From assembly GCA_000149265.1 (NCBI GenBank), contig CH003024.1:1945543-2009542 (forward strand): DNA of 64,000 nucleotides, written 5' to 3'. How positions within the stretch are numbered: the first letter of the stretch is position 1; every line of letters begins with the position of its first letter. This DNA is from Ciona savignyi. Taxonomy: Eukaryota > Chordata > Ascidiacea > Phlebobranchia > Cionidae. A program made the position numbers and the translations under genes. Positions 60,172-64,000 of this stretch are shown piece by piece. Under the pieces are notes generated by a model. It was not told the DNA's origin, made no database searches, and worked only from the letters and a program-made list of their open reading frames with translations.

Positions 60172-62155
60172 TACTAGAGAGTGTCAACCACGTGTGTAAC
60201 TACCCCTATTTGTAAAACACATTTTTTATGCTACATATTCATGCGAGCAGGGTCCCCAACCACAACTTGTATTTTATAAACCGAGAATGTAGTTTGTTTC
60301 TGCAAGCATAAACGCATGGGTCCCTAAGGTAACAATCCGATCTAGTTATCTATGTCAATTACACAATATGTATATATTATTGTCAGGTATGTGCACGCCT
60401 GTCCATGTTATCGAACTTAACCGGACTGCCATAGTTTTGTTTCTGCAAGCATAAACGCATGGGTCCCATAGTTATCAAACCAAACTTCTTTTCCATGTGT
60501 GTAAATGAATGGGCTAATCGTGATATTTTACCACAAATGTTTTAAATTAAAGCCTTTTGTCAAGCGCTTCATTGAAATGAAGCTAAATTCCGGAGACAGC
60601 CCGATTAAGTTTTTTTTATGACTTCGGAGAATCTACTTCGGTTTAGCAGATAAATTTCTATTTCTTACATATCTGGGTAATGTTATGTAAGAAAGTTTTT
60701 ATGCGAGTTGACAAGTCCTTGTTAAAGATGTGGGCGATGTGGCATGCCTGTCACAATCATGATTTAGGGTCAAATCATAATTTTTAGGGGATTTCCCTGG
60801 GTAAATCTTTAATTACTTTTAAGAGGTAAAGCAGTAACTAATGCACTATCATTCCACCAAATCTGATTGAAATTGGAGCAGCGGTTCAAGCGTCATGCCA
60901 AATAAAGCTACATTTTTGGAAAAAAATATCGTTTTGGTTTTTAACGTCCTATGGGAATTTCCCTGGATTTATCACACAAACTTTTGGTTTCTGAATATCT
61001 AGACCATGTTGTCTAACAAATAACAAAGTTTCATTACGATTTTGTTATTATTTCTGGTAGATGTCGGGGCGATATGGCATGTATGTCACAATCATGATTT
61101 GGGAACAAAACTTTATTTTTTAGGGTATTTACCTTTTTTAGGTAAGTTTTTATTTTTTCTAATTGTTATATCAGTGAGTAATGCACTTACATTTTACCAA
61201 ATCTGAATAAAATTAGAGCAGCCGTTCAAGCGCTATGCCCCTAAAGGCTAATTTATTACAAAAAAAAACGTTTTGGTTTTTAACGTCTCAGGGGAATTCC
61301 CCTGGATTCATTACCCAAAATTTTGGTTTCTGCATATCTGAACTCATGTTGTCTTACAAATGACCAATTTTGATTGCGATTTTATTACTCCTTTCGGTAG
61401 ATGTCGGGGCGACATGGCATGCTTGTCACAATCATGATTTGAGAACATATTTTATATTTTGGGGTATTTCCATAGGTAATTTTATTATTTCCTCTAAATG
61501 TTAAATCAGTGGCTAATGCACTTACATTTCACAAAATCTGATTCAAATTGTAACAACCGTTCAAGCGCTATGCCCAAAAAAGTCTATTTTTTTATAAAAA
61601 AAATAGCGTTTTGGTTTTTAACGTCCCAGGGGAATTCCCCTGGATTTATCACCCAAAATTTTGGTTTCTGCATATCTAAACCATGTTGTCTAAAAAATGT
61701 CCAATTTTCATTGCGATTCCAATACTCCTTTTGGTAGATGTTGGGGCGACATGGCATGCCTGTCACAATCATGATTTCAGTACAAAATCTATTTTTTTAG
61801 GGTATTTCCCTAGGTAAATTTTTTATTTCTTTCAAGTGTTAAATCAGTGACTAATACACATACTTTTCACCAAATATGATTCAAATTGGAGCAGCCGTTC
61901 AAGCACAATGCCACAAAAAGCTATTTTTTTCATAAAAAATACCGTTTTGGTTTTTAACCTCCCAGGGGAATTCCCCTTGATTTATTACCCAAAATTGTGG
62001 TTTCTGCATATCTAGACCATGTTCTCTAACGAATGGCTAAGTTTCATTACGATTCTATTATTCCTTCTGGTAGATGTCGGGGCGCCATGCCATGCCAGTC
62101 AAACCTTTGACGAAGAAAAAAAAAAAAAGAAAAAAAAAAGAAAAAAAAAAACGGA
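60172..62155. mobile_element. Dispersed repeat element containing a ~336-bp tandem array
   Basis: 60172-60540 is a unique leader (actagagagtgtcaaccacg). From about 60560 a unit of about 336 bp repeats four times, anchored on 'gatgtcggggcgacatggc' at 60727, 61060, 61400, 61737 and 62073. The block ends in an A-rich tract with scattered G at 62115-62152. No protein-coding potential seen. Confidence 0.8.
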
Positions 62156-63611
62156 CAAAAACAATATGTGTCCCATTTTTCCAAATGGGACCCATAATTA
62201 GTCTAAAAGGCGTGTAGGTTTGCACTACCCCCCATGTTCTTAACCTCGACAGGCGCAACATTCAAATAGAATTCATCGTCGTGATTGGACTGACCTCTTC
62301 CAAGCAGTGGGTTTAAAAGCAAAAGAGCCCTGTGCGGCAGGGGTAGGCGACGGTTTTCTTATAAAGATCCGTGTAACATAGTGTGGTGAAATCGTTCTCC
62401 ACAGTTTTTAACGGAACAAGACTTACAAAACCCACATTTGTCACTTCGGTGATACAAATTCATACCGGTAATCAACGTTCGCTTAAATTCTGGCCAAGTG
62501 GACAAATAGTGTTATAGGTATACATCCGATTTTTCGCATTTTCCACAACAAATTGCAGAAAAATAGAAATCTAGCCTGTATCCTAGTCCGGTTTAGGACA
62601 CCGACAAAATGTCTCACTTATGTTTCTTGCAGTTGTCGTGGTCACAAAGTTTAAAACATCATATTCTTAAAAGTCACTCTTCAAGGGAGCTTCTGTGTTA
62701 CCCGATCTTTTGTCAGGATTAGCAAGCTTAAATAATTAAACAATTTGCAAGAAATCTCCGTTAAACTTTTTATAGCTGGCTGGGGCAACACAATTTGATG
62801 CAGGCAAGTTCGATATAGGCTGGTTAAGTTCCAAATTTTTATAAAAATTGTTAAGCTTCTGGGAGAAATTCGCCACATATTTATTGCGTTTTAGAACAGA
62901 TACACTGTTTTAGTATCAACATTGCCATGCAATGCTTTAGAAAATCATGCAAATCTGACTACAAGTTACGCGAGAAAAGTCTGCACGTCGTGACACATTA
63001 CCATTAAAAATAATGACATTTATTGGAGTCCAACACTTAATACCCATCGGAGTCACTCGCTTGTACAGCGTGTGTAAGTGCTTTAATTTTTTGGATATAC
63101 CGCACGGTTTCGGTAACATAGCTTCGGCAATTTTAAAAGTCACAGTAAGTTTCTTAGCCTAATAGATCAGCTACCTGGAGTACCAACTTATCATTACGAC
63201 GCTAATTTTCAGATACTATTTTAGTTATTTAGCTTGGGACTTGGCTTCTTTAACCTTACGTAAACATGTCGTTTTGTTAAACGAGCCAATCCTAGTTTAA
63301 CATGAGCGGCCTTTCAAAGACTTTTGCACGTAAAAAACGAGTTCTTCTTCTCGATTTCATCCAAACTATCAGTTACCATTTACAATCGAACAAGTAGGCC
63401 TAGATCACATCTTTGGAGCCATCTTGAACTCGAACCTACCATCCTTCGGCTAAAAGGCTACGTACTAACCGACTAAGTTAATTGGTTGGACTTTAATGTA
63501 TTCATATTTACCCCAACACGAGTACGGGGGTACGTAATATCGGATGCAGCAATTCTAATTAAGAGTACTACATGATTAGGTTAGATAACATGTTTTAGGG
63601 TAAAACACGAA
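62156..63611. other. Intergenic, no gene recognised
   Basis: Nothing convincing on either strand. 63418-63492 is a minus-strand SINE head remnant (gaactcgaacctaccatcct, 'aaaggctacgtactaaccg'). Confidence 0.5.
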
Positions 63612-64000
63612 GTAACTAGAGAGTGCCAACCACGTGTTTAACCACCACCATTTGTAAAACACATTTTGTATGCCATTTATTCATGCTACAGGGTCCCTAA
63701 CCACAATTTGTATTTTATACACTGAGTATGTAGTTAGTTTCTGCAAGCATAAACGCATGGGTCCCATAGTTGTCCAACCAAACTTCTTTTCAATGTGTAG
63801 TTAAAAAAAGAATAAACATCTTAATTTACGAACATTTTACCTTAAATGTTTTAAATTAAACCTTTTTAAGCGCTGTAATGAAATAAAGGAAATTCCCCTA
63901 GGTTTAGTAGATGAGTTTCTGTTTTTACATATGTTGGCCATGTTATGTAACAATTCTTAAAGTTTTAATGTGATTTGTCGACTCCTTGTTGGAGATGTCA
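63612..64000. mobile_element. Second copy of the dispersed element, cut by the window end
   Basis: Matches 60172-60735 in the same orientation from actagagagtgccaaccacg through 'gcaagcataaacgcatgggt' to the first 'gagatgtc' anchor. Its tandem array presumably continues beyond the window. Confidence 0.8.

Noticed and set aside
62264..62279. Minus-strand match to the first 13 nt of the Ciona spliced leader (attctatttgaat)
   Set aside because: The next bases do not continue the leader or give a donor, and no snRNA-like sequence follows; most likely chance.

Overview
This is a nuclear segment from a sea squirt, most likely Ciona (tunicate). It is AT-rich, has intron-split animal genes with small exons, and carries many copies of a tRNA-derived SINE of the kind known from Ciona. 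The species cannot be fixed from the sequence. Exons were placed by hand from splice signals, reading-frame continuity and recognised protein families; most gene-sized reading frames elsewhere are chance or repeat-borne.

Layout. (1) 253-940, plus strand: the last two exons of a receptor tyrosine phosphatase of the PTPRA/PTPRE type, its second phosphatase domain. (2) 5207-8720, plus: a complete three-exon claudin (298 aa, ends in a PDZ-binding YV). (3) 12184-13165, minus: two small genes only 40 nt apart, one a possible NDUFC1-like single-pass protein and one an unrecognised 109-aa protein, arranged like a Ciona operon. (4) 19343-35105, plus: the centrosomal gene LRRCC1, 20 exons traced, with a 100-N assembly gap cutting exon 1. 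(5) 37021-59374, plus: a secreted SVEP1-like mosaic protein of about 1,483 aa in 23 exons. Module order is signal peptide, two sushi, one 447-residue cysteine-free repeat exon, sushi, EGF array with one ephrin-receptor-like module, EGFs, two sushi, two HYR, sushi, Ser/Thr/Pro linker and a terminal GCC2-like module. The summed exon length is an exact multiple of three and every junction phase matches. (6) 59375-64000: no gene; a tRNA-like repeat and a dispersed element with an internal ~336-bp tandem array.

The genes look functionally unrelated to each other (signalling, tight junction, mitochondrial membrane, centrosome, extracellular matrix). The spaces between and inside them are filled by about thirty SINE copies or fragments, a second shorter tRNA-like repeat family, at least three kinds of terminal-inverted-repeat elements (one a hAT-type element with a perfect 8-bp target duplication inside a SINE), and more than ten minisatellites.

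The observations most worth following are the giant symmetrical repeat exon of the sushi gene sandwiched between two SINEs, SINE tails lying within 7-9 nt of splice sites in both large genes, the operon-like minus-strand pair, and a partly duplicated decoy exon in LRRCC1.
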